Positions 16,224-24,117 of a DNA stretch of 25,957 nucleotides are shown piece by piece. Each line of letters begins with the position of its first letter. Position 1 is the first letter of the stretch. This stretch comes from CAYFJO01 sp964343305 (GTDB lineage Bacteria > Planctomycetota > Planctomycetia > Pirellulales > Pirellulaceae). A program made the translations under genes and the position numbers. Where the stretch lies: contig CAYFJO010000124.1 of assembly GCA_964343305.1 (NCBI GenBank), positions 1 through 25,957 on the forward strand, in the 5' to 3' direction. The notes below the pieces were generated by a model. The model searched no databases, was not told where the DNA came from, and worked only from the letters and a program-made list of their open reading frames with translations.

Positions 16224-18383
16224 ATGAAAATACATGTGCTAATTGCGATTGGTTTCCTGAGCATGGCGTCTGTTGTTTCTCTTCCAACTGACAGCTCGGC
16301 GAGAGAATGGAAGGATATTACCGGCAATTTCAGCATCGAGGCTGAGTTGGTCAAAGTCAGTGATGGCAAAGTCGAACTTCGGCGTAGCGACGGGCGATTG
16401 ATTGCGGTTCCCATCAACAAGTTGAGCGAACGTGACCGACGCTACCTTGAGTCTCTGCGGTCCACAAAGCAAACGCCGACTCCGCCAGCCGAGAACCTCG
16501 ACATCGTTCTTGTCCGCGATGGCAAGCCCGTTCATAACATGATTTGCCTGCCAAATGACGAGGCAGATCCGGCGGCTGTGTTGGCTCTCAAGGAATACCG
16601 TGCGTTGGTCAAGAAAGCCACGGGAGTTGAACCGGTGCGCGTTGCGGAGCCAGAATCAGGTACGCCCACGATTTTCTTTGGTCGTAATCCTTGGTCCACG
16701 AAGGCCGGCGTCACGACGGACGGACCGCCGTCCGAAGGATTCCGAATTCGCTCCGTCGGTCAGGATATTCATATCGTTGGCCGCGACACAGCGAAGGTTG
16801 GGGCTCATCAGGTCGCTGCCCGCGTTGGGATGGAACCAGGCACTCTGTTCGGAACCTACGAGTTTCTCGAACGGTATTACGACATGCTGTTTGCCTGGCA
16901 TGACGATCTGGGAACGGTCACGCCGCAACAAAAGAATCTTACGATCAAGTCGATGCATATCGTTGACGGTCCCGACTGTTCCTATCGTCAATTCACCAAG
17001 TCGCCGGAAGGCCAGGCAAACGAAGTTTTCGGCCGTCGCCTGCGACTTGGTCATCCGATCGAAGTTCGGCACGAACACAACTGGCACCGTATCATGTCGC
17101 CTGACGTTTATGGCGAAGATCATCCGCAGTGGTTTGCCGAAATCAATGGCAAGCGATATCCGAAACACTATGCCGAGAAACGTGGCGGGCAAGTTTGCAC
17201 GAGCAATCCGGAAGTTGTCGCGCATTTTGCAAACGCGGCGATCGAGCACTTCAATAAGAACTCACGGTCGGACATGTTTTCGATCGCCGCCAATGACGGT
17301 CGCAAGTTTTGTACATGTAAGAAATGTCTTGCCCTCGACAGCGGACGAACGCGACCCGATGGACGACGCATTACGACCGACCGCATCATCACGTTCAGCA
17401 ACCAGGTCGCCGAACGCGTCGCCAAGGTGCATCCGGATAAGCGTCTCGGCGTCATCATTTACCTCGACTACAAGTACCCACCCCAAAACGTGAGACCTCA
17501 CCCCATGCTCTTTCTCGTGCATCCGACAAACAGCGGGTTCTCGCAAGGGGCGTACTACGAAGGAGATGAATGGTCCGAAGCGGCGATGGAGCGCGGTTGG
17601 CAAAAAGCCGCGGGCACGTTTTACAAGTACGATATTTGGCACTACGACCAGACACCGCTTTACATGATCGCCCCGGTAACAAAACATCTCGTGGAAAAAT
17701 GCCGCTCTCAGAAGAATCACGGCATCGATGGCGGCTATCATTACATTGCCCGATCGTACGAACTGCTCGGGGCTGGCCACTATCTCCTCGGTCGCATGTT
17801 ATGGGATTACGATTTCGATGCCGAGGCCGCTGAGAAGCAATACTACGATCGGCTCTACGGCGCGGCGGCTGACGAGGTAAAGGCGTATTACGACTTGCTG
17901 GAAATTGCATTGGTCAAGGTCTTCAAGGACGGACCCGGCGATGCGCACCAGGAACCAATGGTTGCTTCATTCTTCAACCGTTATCCTGGCGCGAACAATC
18001 CGGGAATGTACCTCGCCGCCTACTGGCCCATACTTCCGCGAATGAAGGATACGATTGACCGTGCGTACGCCAAACGCAAGAGTCTGACACCCGACGAAAA
18101 CGAACGTCTCGTACGGTTAATTGATCATCACAATTATACCATGCACACAGTTGCATCGATGGTCTTCGTTGGACGCATTCTGGCAAAGACGGCGAGTGAG
18201 CGCGACCGCAAAGCCTTTGAGCAATCAATAGCCAAACGCGATGCAGCGAAAGAACGCATCTCAGCATACCGCCCGCACTTCGCCAAGCTAATTGGCGACC
18301 TCGATGCCGTCAGCCACACTGGCGTCCTTTACGGCAAGAAACCGACCATCGAGATTCGCGCGCCGTCTGACTTCAATCAATAG
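16224..18383 (+). CDS. Secreted SHD1-DUF4838 protein (GH67-N-like, predicted carbohydrate-active)
   Basis: This is a ~719-aa exported protein. Three in-frame ATGs are possible; 16224 is favoured because a GGCGAG stretch lies 8 nt upstream and it starts directly on a signal peptide (K-I-H-V-L-I-A-I-G-F). The ATG at 16200 adds 8 residues. The first ~55 mature residues are an SLA1-homology-1 (SHD1) domain: R-E-W-K-D-I-T-G-N-F ... V-P-I-N-K-L-S-E-R-D. The rest matches DUF4838, with N-P-W-S-T-K, T-Y-E-F-L-E-R-Y-Y, E-H-N-W-H and a C-T-C-K-K-C triple-cysteine motif. DUF4838 proteins have a GH67 alpha-glucuronidase-like N-terminal domain and frequently occur in polysaccharide-utilisation loci. Enzymatic activity is not proven for the family. 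Confidence 0.82.
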   Translation: MKIHVLIAIGFLSMASVVSLPTDSSAREWKDITGNFSIEAELVKVSDGKVELRRSDGRLIAVPINKLSERDRRYLESLRSTKQTPTPPAENLDIVLVRDGKPVHNMICLPNDEADPAAVLALKEYRALVKKATGVEPVRVAEPESGTPTIFFGRNPWSTKAGVTTDGPPSEGFRIRSVGQDIHIVGRDTAKVGAHQVAARVGMEPGTLFGTYEFLERYYDMLFAWHDDLGTVTPQQKNLTIKSMHIVDGPDCSYRQFTKSPEGQANEVFGRRLRLGHPIEVRHEHNWHRIMSPDVYGEDHPQWFAEINGKRYPKHYAEKRGGQVCTSNPEVVAHFANAAIEHFNKNSRSDMFSIAANDGRKFCTCKKCLALDSGRTRPDGRRITTDRIITFSNQVAERVAKVHPDKRLGVIIYLDYKYPPQNVRPHPMLFLVHPTNSGFSQGAYYEGDEWSEAAMERGWQKAAGTFYKYDIWHYDQTPLYMIAPVTKHLVEKCRSQKNHGIDGGYHYIARSYELLGAGHYLLGRMLWDYDFDAEAAEKQYYDRLYGAAADEVKAYYDLLEIALVKVFKDGPGDAHQEPMVASFFNRYPGANNPGMYLAAYWPILPRMKDTIDRAYAKRKSLTPDENERLVRLIDHHNYTMHTVASMVFVGRILAKTASERDRKAFEQSIAKRDAAKERISAYRPHFAKLIGDLDAVSHTGVLYGKKPTIEIRAPSDFNQ

Positions 18384-18416
18384 TCAATTAGTCTTAGTAC
18401 GCAGACGGCGCGCGGT

Positions 18417-18430
18417 TGTCGGTGTATCAT
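18417..18430 (+). promoter_or_regulatory. Candidate promoter element, shared 14-mer with 22472-22485
   Basis: TGTCGGTGTATCAT lies ahead of the sulfatase remnant and the first sulfatase. A near-identical 14-mer (one mismatch, TATGAT) lies at 22472-22485. The TATSAT end looks like a -10 box. Repetition of the longer word suggests a common promoter type or binding site. Confidence 0.3.
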
Positions 18431-18478
18431 GGCAGCATTCTTCCGAAACAAGACTCAACGCAACGAAACATTAAGCAC

Positions 18479-18616
18479 ATGACAATCGACAATCGACTCG
18501 GAGCAAAACGACCTGCCCCACATCAGTTCGACAATCTGGCGACCGACCCAGACCATAAGAAAACTCTCACTGAGTTGCTCGTACAGCTCGACTCAAAACT
18601 GGATCCCATAAAATGA
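18479..18616 (+). pseudogene. Sulfatase C-terminal remnant (45 codons) overlapping the next sulfatase
   Basis: The frame F-D-N-L-A-T-D-P-D-H-K-K followed by L-T-E-L-L-V-Q-L-D matches the usual end of type I sulfatases (D-L-x-x-D-P-x-E-x-x-N-L-A-x-x-P and a final helix). Everything upstream, including the catalytic half, is missing: only ATG, about 12 odd codons and this tail remain. The TGA overlaps the ATG of the following sulfatase (ATGA), so the short frame may still be translated and couple to it. Most likely the scar of an internal deletion in a tandem sulfatase pair. Confidence 0.6.
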
Positions 18617-20058
18617 TTGCACTCATGCTACGAAAACAACGATTCAAACTTTTGGCTGCTCTGGTTCTCTCGGCGATCTCGACGCACATTTTTGCAGAAG
18701 AGCCGCGTCCCAATGTCCTGGTCATCATGGCCGACGATTGCACTTACAACGACCTGCCGCTTTACGGTGGACAGAACGCCAAAACACCGAACATCGATCG
18801 ACTGGCTTCACAAGGGCTGACGTTCAACCGGGCTTATTTGAGTGAAGCAATGTGTCAGCCGTGCCGCGCCGCACTGTACACCGGGCAGTTTCCACTGCGC
18901 AACGGATGCGCCTGGAATCATTCGGCAAGTCGTCCTGGCGTGACGAGCATGCCGCATCACTTGAGCAAACTGGATTATCGTGTCGGGATCGCCGGCAAGG
19001 TGCATGTGAAACCGGCCGGCGTTTTCCCATTCGTGAAGGTCGGCGGATTTGATCCTAGTTGCGTTAGGGCGCCGACACAGTCGCACGATCTGGCGGACGT
19101 TCGCGAGTTCATCCAGGGCGAAAGTGACGAACCATTTTGTCTTGTCATTGCCTTGGTTGAGCCGCACGTGCCCTGGGTGATGGGTGATCCGTCTCAGTAT
19201 CCGACCGACAAGATCGAACTCCCGCCAAACATCGCCGACACTCCTGAAACGCGTCGCGACTTCGGTCGGTATCTCGCTGAGATTACCTACATGGACGGCC
19301 AAGTTGGCGACATTCTGGGCGCGCTCGACGACTGCGGCAAGGCCGATTCGACGCTCGTGCTTTTCACAAGCGAACAAGGCAGCCAGTTTCCTGGCAACAA
19401 GTGGACCAACTGGGACACGGGCGTCCACACGGCGCTCATTGCGCGTTGGCCGGGCAAGACGCAAGCGGGCAAACGCACCGATGCGATTGTGCAATACGTT
19501 GATGTGTTGCCAACGTTGATCGAACTAGCGAGCGGTGACGACGGTAAGCACGACTTCGACGGAAGTAGCTTCGCCGGCGTGCTCACGGGCGAAACGGACA
19601 AGCATCGCGACTTCGCGTTCGGGCTGCACAACAATCTTCCCGAAGGTCCGCCGTATCCGATTCGCACTGTAACTGATGGACGATTCCGGTACATTCGCAA
19701 CCTCAAGCCGGATGAGATCTATATCGAAAAGCATTTGATGGGCATCATGGGCGGCAGTGCCAAGCACAACCCTTACTGGTCAAGCTGGCCGCGCGAAGCG
19801 ACGGGCAGCGAGCAAACCTATTCACTGGTGAAACGCTATATGCGCCGACCTGCCGATGAGTTGTACGACACGGCCAACGATCTCTATGAAATGAAAAACC
19901 TGGCCGCCGATCCAAAGCACGTCAAGACAACGGCGCGACTCGCTGCCCAGCTTGAGAATTGGATGACCGAGCAGGGCGACCCTGGCGTCCCGCAGGACAC
20001 TTCCAAGGCGCTGCAAGCGGCCCGGCGCGGCAAACACCTGTTCGGTCCCAAACCGTGA
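18613..20058 (+). CDS. Secreted sulfatase, heparan N-sulfatase (SGSH)-like, signature C-Q-P-C-R
   Basis: This 481-aa type I sulfatase has a signal peptide to about residue 28. The metal-binding V-I-M-A-D-D lies at residues 37-42 and the active-site signature C-Q-P-C-R at 81-85, with Cys81 the expected formylglycine. G-I-A-G-K-V-H-V and F-T-S-E-Q-G correspond to the G-K-x-H-V and T-S-D-N/E-Q-G segments of N-sulfoglucosamine sulfohydrolase-like enzymes. The usual Ser of C-x-P-S-R is Cys here, which is rare. It is predicted to act in the periplasm on a sulfated sugar, and the N-sulfate assignment is by motif resemblance only. The start overlaps the remnant's stop, and a second sulfatase follows in the same orientation. 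Confidence 0.88.
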   Translation: MIALMLRKQRFKLLAALVLSAISTHIFAEEPRPNVLVIMADDCTYNDLPLYGGQNAKTPNIDRLASQGLTFNRAYLSEAMCQPCRAALYTGQFPLRNGCAWNHSASRPGVTSMPHHLSKLDYRVGIAGKVHVKPAGVFPFVKVGGFDPSCVRAPTQSHDLADVREFIQGESDEPFCLVIALVEPHVPWVMGDPSQYPTDKIELPPNIADTPETRRDFGRYLAEITYMDGQVGDILGALDDCGKADSTLVLFTSEQGSQFPGNKWTNWDTGVHTALIARWPGKTQAGKRTDAIVQYVDVLPTLIELASGDDGKHDFDGSSFAGVLTGETDKHRDFAFGLHNNLPEGPPYPIRTVTDGRFRYIRNLKPDEIYIEKHLMGIMGGSAKHNPYWSSWPREATGSEQTYSLVKRYMRRPADELYDTANDLYEMKNLAADPKHVKTTARLAAQLENWMTEQGDPGVPQDTSKALQAARRGKHLFGPKP

Positions 20059-20118
20059 TGGGTCGCTTTCTACTGTCAAATCAATCCAGCAATCACAACG
20101 TATGCTGAGGCAAGAATA

Positions 20119-21459
20119 ATGAAGTCCATCAATCGATGTGCAGGTGTGATTCTCGCAGCCGTCATTGCGGTTTATCCCTTCGTGGCGGACGCCGAGGACG
20201 AGAATCGATCTGGACGTCCCAACATTATTTTGATCATGGCTGACGACGTGGGTTACGAGTGCTTTGGTTGTTACGGTAGCAAGCAATACAGCACACCCAA
20301 TATCGACAAGCTCGCTCGACACGGCATGCGATTTAGTCATTGCTATTCGCAGCCACTTTGTACGCCCAGCCGCGTAAAGTTGATGACTGGTCTCTCGAAC
20401 GTCCGGAACTACTCGGCGTTTTCAATCCTCAATCGTGATCAGCGAACGATCGGAGATTATTTTCAAGCGGTAGGTTATGAGACGGTCGTCGCGGGCAAAT
20501 GGCAACTGCTCGGCGCGGAACACTATGCCGAGCGGTTTCGGCAGAGGGGAACGTGGCCGCGCGACGCCGGATTCGATCACCACTGTCTGTGGCAGGTAGA
20601 CCGTCTTGGCTCGCGCTTTTGGAAGCCGCTGTTGAATATCGACGGCGAGAATCGCCAGTTCGGCGATGACCAGTACGGCCCGGACATCGTCACCGACTAC
20701 ATCACGGACTTCATGGCAGCCAGTCGCAACCAAGATAAGCCGTTTTTCGTTTACTATCCGATGATTCTGGTTCACAGCCCGTTTCTGCCGACGCCCGACA
20801 GCAAGTCGCGCAAGAGTAAGGACAAGCAGCGAAACTTTGAAGACATGGTGGCCTACATGGACAAGCTCGTCGGCCGCATCGTCAGCAAGACTGAAGAATT
20901 GGGCATTGCCGAGAACACACTTATTCTGTTCACTGGCGACAACGGGACGCACAAGTCACTCAAGTCGACGCTCGACGGGCAAGTCATCCAAGGTGGGAAG
21001 GGATCGACAACAGACGCCGGCACGCGCGAACCGCTGGTTGCCTATTGGCCTGACGTCGTTCCCAAGGGGAAAGTCAGCAATGACCTCGTCGACTTCTCCG
21101 ACTTTCTGCCAACCTTGTTGGAAGCGGCGGGCACAAAAGCACCCGACGGTTTGGATGGACACAGTTTTCTTCCGCAACTGCGAGGCGCTGCTGGCAAGCC
21201 GCGACAGTGGATGTATTGTTACTATTGTCCACGGCCGGAACGGTCCATACCAGTTCGGTTCGTTCGCGACCAGCGCTGGAAGTTATACGGCGACGGTCGC
21301 TTTTTCGATGTCAAGAACGACCCGTTAGAACATCGTCCGATCGAAGACACGGTTTCGATCGATGGAGCAACCGAGGCTAAGCAAAAACTCTCAGCCGCAC
21401 TGCGAACGATGCCGGAGAAGGGACAATCGCTGCTCAATTTCACGTCCGAATCGGAATGA
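20119..21459 (+). CDS. Secreted type I sulfatase, signature C-T-P-S-R
   Basis: This 446-aa protein starts at ATG 20119 after GAGG (20107-20110). The signal peptide is cleaved near A-D-A/E-D. L-I-M-A-D-D-V-G-Y binds calcium, and C-T-P-S-R at residues 81-85 provides the formylglycine Cys81. F-T-G-D-N-G-T-H replaces the common T-S-D-N-G. The otherwise highly conserved G-K-W-H-L-G is G-K-W-Q-L-L, with the histidine replaced by Gln; this defines a subgroup rather than an obvious inactivation. It is 60 bp after the preceding sulfatase and probably co-transcribed. Substrate unknown. Confidence 0.88.
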   Translation: MKSINRCAGVILAAVIAVYPFVADAEDENRSGRPNIILIMADDVGYECFGCYGSKQYSTPNIDKLARHGMRFSHCYSQPLCTPSRVKLMTGLSNVRNYSAFSILNRDQRTIGDYFQAVGYETVVAGKWQLLGAEHYAERFRQRGTWPRDAGFDHHCLWQVDRLGSRFWKPLLNIDGENRQFGDDQYGPDIVTDYITDFMAASRNQDKPFFVYYPMILVHSPFLPTPDSKSRKSKDKQRNFEDMVAYMDKLVGRIVSKTEELGIAENTLILFTGDNGTHKSLKSTLDGQVIQGGKGSTTDAGTREPLVAYWPDVVPKGKVSNDLVDFSDFLPTLLEAAGTKAPDGLDGHSFLPQLRGAAGKPRQWMYCYYCPRPERSIPVRFVRDQRWKLYGDGRFFDVKNDPLEHRPIEDTVSIDGATEAKQKLSAALRTMPEKGQSLLNFTSESE

Positions 21460-21500
21460 ACGGGGATCAAGACATGCGATCATTGTCGTAAGAACGCCGG

Positions 21501-22409
21501 TCACGACCATTCGTACTTCTGCTGCTTGCGAAACCCCGTGATGCGGATCGTGTCGTTGTCAAGAATGTCCATCGTCGAGTAACCGTTGTTCTGCTCGCCA
21601 GATCCTTCCACCATTGCTGCCAGAACGCAGTAGTGGATGCCGGCGATTTCCTGGTGGTCGTTCTTGTGGCTGTGCCCTTGCAAGACCGCCAATACCTTGC
21701 CGGAATCTTCCAACACTCTGCGAACTTCAGCCGCGTTCTTGACACCGTAGTGGTTGCTCACATCGAGCCGTTGGTGCGCGAAGACGATCGTTTTTCCTTT
21801 TGCGATCTTCAAGTCGGCCTGCAACCACTCAATCTGTTCGGCAGGGATATTCGGATCGGTCCACTGAAAATTCTTGCGGCCATACGGTGTGCCGTCGCTG
21901 CGAAAACATGAGTCGAGGACGACGAAATGAAAGCCGCCAGTGTCGAATGAGTAATAGGATTTCTTTTGGCCGACACCGTCCAGGAATTCGTCCTTCGTCA
22001 GCGTGTAAACGCAGTGGTTTCCCAAAACGTAGTGCTTGTTGCCCGGCACCGCGGCGAATTCCCTGTTGATGCGTTTGAGGTAGCCCTTTTCCACTTCGAC
22101 AGAATCGGCCGCATCGATAAAGTCGCCCAGTTCGATAACGAAGTCGGGCTCGTCCTTTTGAAACTGCTCGGCAGCTTCGTTCAGCTTTGCGAGCGTTTCG
22201 CGATAGTGTCTTGAGCCGGCTGGCGCCTTGTCAGCGTAGTGCATATCGGTGACAAGTCCGACTCGCACATTTTGTTTGGCATCTGCGTTGCCAGCAATAG
22301 CAAACTCTTGTTGCGTTAGACCAACGCCCGAACCAAATAGAAATAGTGATCCGCCGCGAATAAACGCTCGGCGATTGAACTGCCTTTGGTCGATGTCAAA
22401 CTGACTCAT
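21501..22409 (-). CDS. Tat-exported calcineurin-like metallophosphoesterase
   Basis: This is a ~302-aa protein. The N-terminal N-R-R-A-F-I-R-G-G followed by a hydrophobic run is a twin-arginine signal. The phosphoesterase motifs are complete: V-T-D-M-H (DxH), E-L-G-D-F-I-D (GD), V-L-G-N-H (GNH), F-A-H-Q-R, and L-Q-G-H-S-H-K-N (GHxH). It is therefore expected to bind two metal ions and hydrolyse a phosphoester outside the cytoplasm. ATG 22409 is chosen over the adjacent GTG at 22412 because AAGG lies 7-8 nt away. It is convergent with the C-T-P-S-R sulfatase and on the same strand as the next sulfatase (169 bp), so it could share regulation with the sulfatase island. Confidence 0.87.
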   Translation of the reverse strand: MSQFDIDQRQFNRRAFIRGGSLFLFGSGVGLTQQEFAIAGNADAKQNVRVGLVTDMHYADKAPAGSRHYRETLAKLNEAAEQFQKDEPDFVIELGDFIDAADSVEVEKGYLKRINREFAAVPGNKHYVLGNHCVYTLTKDEFLDGVGQKKSYYSFDTGGFHFVVLDSCFRSDGTPYGRKNFQWTDPNIPAEQIEWLQADLKIAKGKTIVFAHQRLDVSNHYGVKNAAEVRRVLEDSGKVLAVLQGHSHKNDHQEIAGIHYCVLAAMVEGSGEQNNGYSTMDILDNDTIRITGFRKQQKYEWS

Positions 22410-22471
22410 CACGTCACCTTCTTCCTCGTGGTTGTTGATCGATCATGGTGAACCACACGGACGACTGGTCG

Positions 22472-22485
22472 TGTCGGTGTATGAT
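22472..22485 (+). promoter_or_regulatory. Second copy of TGTCGGTGTATSAT element, orphan orientation
   Basis: It lies in the 168-bp gap between two minus-strand genes but points right, towards no recognised gene. Either it is a binding site rather than a promoter, or it marks the start of an antisense or lost transcription unit. Confidence 0.25.
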
Positions 22486-22577
22486 AGTGCGAGGTTCAAT
22501 GCGTAGGCATGTACACGACAGCCATGATAGTCGGCTTCGACAACAAAACGTGTGGAACAATGGGATTTCAGGGAGTC

Positions 22578-23927
22578 TCATTGATTAGCGCGCCAGATCG
22601 GACGACTGTTGGCTTTGAGGTCCGCATCGTAAGCGGCGGCAAGTTTCTTCAATTCTTCGACAACCTGCGGATTTACCTCAGCGACATTCTTCGTCTCGCT
22701 GATGTCGGCTTCGAGATCGTACAATTCAGAATTCTTGGTTGGGCGTAGTTTCCATTTGCCGCGACGCACGCCTTCGACCTTGCCGTTCTTGTAGTAGAAA
22801 TAGCCGACTTCACGGTGTGGCGATGGTGCTATTGGATCGTCGAGCAGTTTGGAAATGTCCAAGCCGTCGATCGGATGATCGGGCAACTTCGCGCCGACCA
22901 TCGATGCAATCGTCGGCAGCAAGTCGATCGTTCCCACAACTTCGTCACAAACCGCGCCCTTGGGAATCCGCGCAGGCCAGCGCATGATGCCCGGCACACG
23001 CATGCCGCCTTCGTAGGTCGTGGCTTTGCCCGCGCGCAGTGGCAACGCGCTTCCACCGTGGTGCTTCTTGCTGAGCCATGGCCCATTGTCGGATGTGTAA
23101 ACAATGAAAGTGTTGTCGGTGATCTTCAACTCTTCAAGCGCCTTGAGAATCTCGCCGACCGACGAGTCGATGTGTTCGATCGTCAGCTTGTATGCCTTTG
23201 CCGGGTCAGGATCATAGCGCTCTTCGGTGACGAAAAGCGGCACGTGCGGCATGGCATGGGCGAAGTAAAGGAAGAACGGTTTGTCGTGGTGGTTGTGAAT
23301 GAAACTCACCGCTTCGTCCGTGTATCGACTCGTCAGCGTAATTTGGTCAACTGGAGATTCGACGACTTTCTTATCGCGATAGAGTTCGTTGTTATAAATG
23401 TCCCACTTTTTCATCTTCCAGATTTTGTCGAGGTCCGGCGCGTTGTTACCCCAGCCCTTCATTCGTGCCATGTCGTTGCTGTATGGCAAACCAAAATAGT
23501 GATCGAATCCTTGCGCAGTGGGTAGCGTTTGCGGTTTGTCACCCAGATGCCATTTGCCAACCATCTGCGTCGCGTAACCAACCGTCTTCAACAGATCGGC
23601 AATTGTGACCTCGTTTGGATGAAGTCCAACTCGGCTGCGCGGCCCCAACACTCCGGGCATGCTTAGCCGTGGTTGATAACAGCCGGTCATCAAGGAAGCA
23701 CGCGAGGCCGAGCAAACACAATACGCCGAGTAGAAGCTTGTAAACCGCATCCCTTCGCCAGCCATCCGATCGATGTTTGGCGTCTTGATGTTCGGCGAAC
23801 CGAAACAGCCGAGGTCCTGATAGCCCTGATCGTCAGCAAAAATGATGATGATGTTCGGCTTCTCGGCACCGTCAACGAAAGGAGAGAGTGACAAACAGCA
23901 AACGAGGATCAGTAAATGTGATTTCAT
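22578..23927 (-). CDS. Secreted type I sulfatase, signature C-S-A-S-R
   Basis: This is a ~449-aa arylsulfatase-family protein with a signal peptide to D-G-A (residue ~21). The metal site is I-I-F-A-D-D-Q-G-Y, the signature C-S-A-S-R is at residues 72-76 (Cys72 formylglycine), G-K-W-H-L-G is present, and the calcium motif is Y-T-S-D-N-G-P-W. ATG 23927 starts the signal peptide; an upstream 14-codon extension is open but not signal-like. No good Shine-Dalgarno precedes it, so translation may rely on a weak or leaderless-like start. Sequence style (K-T-P-N-I-D-R-M, P-F-F-L-Y-F-A-H-A-M-P-H-V-P) closely resembles the divergent C-A-P-S-R sulfatase, suggesting an old duplication. Substrate not inferable. 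Confidence 0.88.
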   Translation of the reverse strand: MKSHLLILVCCLSLSPFVDGAEKPNIIIIFADDQGYQDLGCFGSPNIKTPNIDRMAGEGMRFTSFYSAYCVCSASRASLMTGCYQPRLSMPGVLGPRSRVGLHPNEVTIADLLKTVGYATQMVGKWHLGDKPQTLPTAQGFDHYFGLPYSNDMARMKGWGNNAPDLDKIWKMKKWDIYNNELYRDKKVVESPVDQITLTSRYTDEAVSFIHNHHDKPFFLYFAHAMPHVPLFVTEERYDPDPAKAYKLTIEHIDSSVGEILKALEELKITDNTFIVYTSDNGPWLSKKHHGGSALPLRAGKATTYEGGMRVPGIMRWPARIPKGAVCDEVVGTIDLLPTIASMVGAKLPDHPIDGLDISKLLDDPIAPSPHREVGYFYYKNGKVEGVRRGKWKLRPTKNSELYDLEADISETKNVAEVNPQVVEELKKLAAAYDADLKANSRPIWRANQ

Positions 23928-24117
23928 GGGGTGACTCAATGTAACATGGCGTTGTGGAATAACGAACACAGCTAGTTATGATAACGTGAGAATCAGATCG
24001 GGTCGATTATTAGGAAATTAATTGGAACGTCTCGTCATTTCGGCACGCGCCGTCCGATGCGACGCGTGATAGAATCGGATCAACAAACAACTGAACACTA
24101 CGTGAGACCGAGAACAA
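23928..24117. promoter_or_regulatory. Divergent promoter region between two sulfatases
   Basis: GTTATGATAAC at 23975-23985 is a near-palindrome containing TATGAT on plus and TATCAT on minus. A TTGTGG (23952-23957) 19 bp upstream could be a plus -35. TAGAAT at 24070-24075 is a second plus -10 candidate closer to the ATG at 24118. The region must contain starts for both divergent sulfatase genes. Confidence 0.35.

Noticed and set aside
22509..22748. Small plus-strand ORF after the orphan 14-mer element
   Set aside because: Most of it is antisense to the sulfatase 3' end, and the start has no Shine-Dalgarno; no evidence for a gene.
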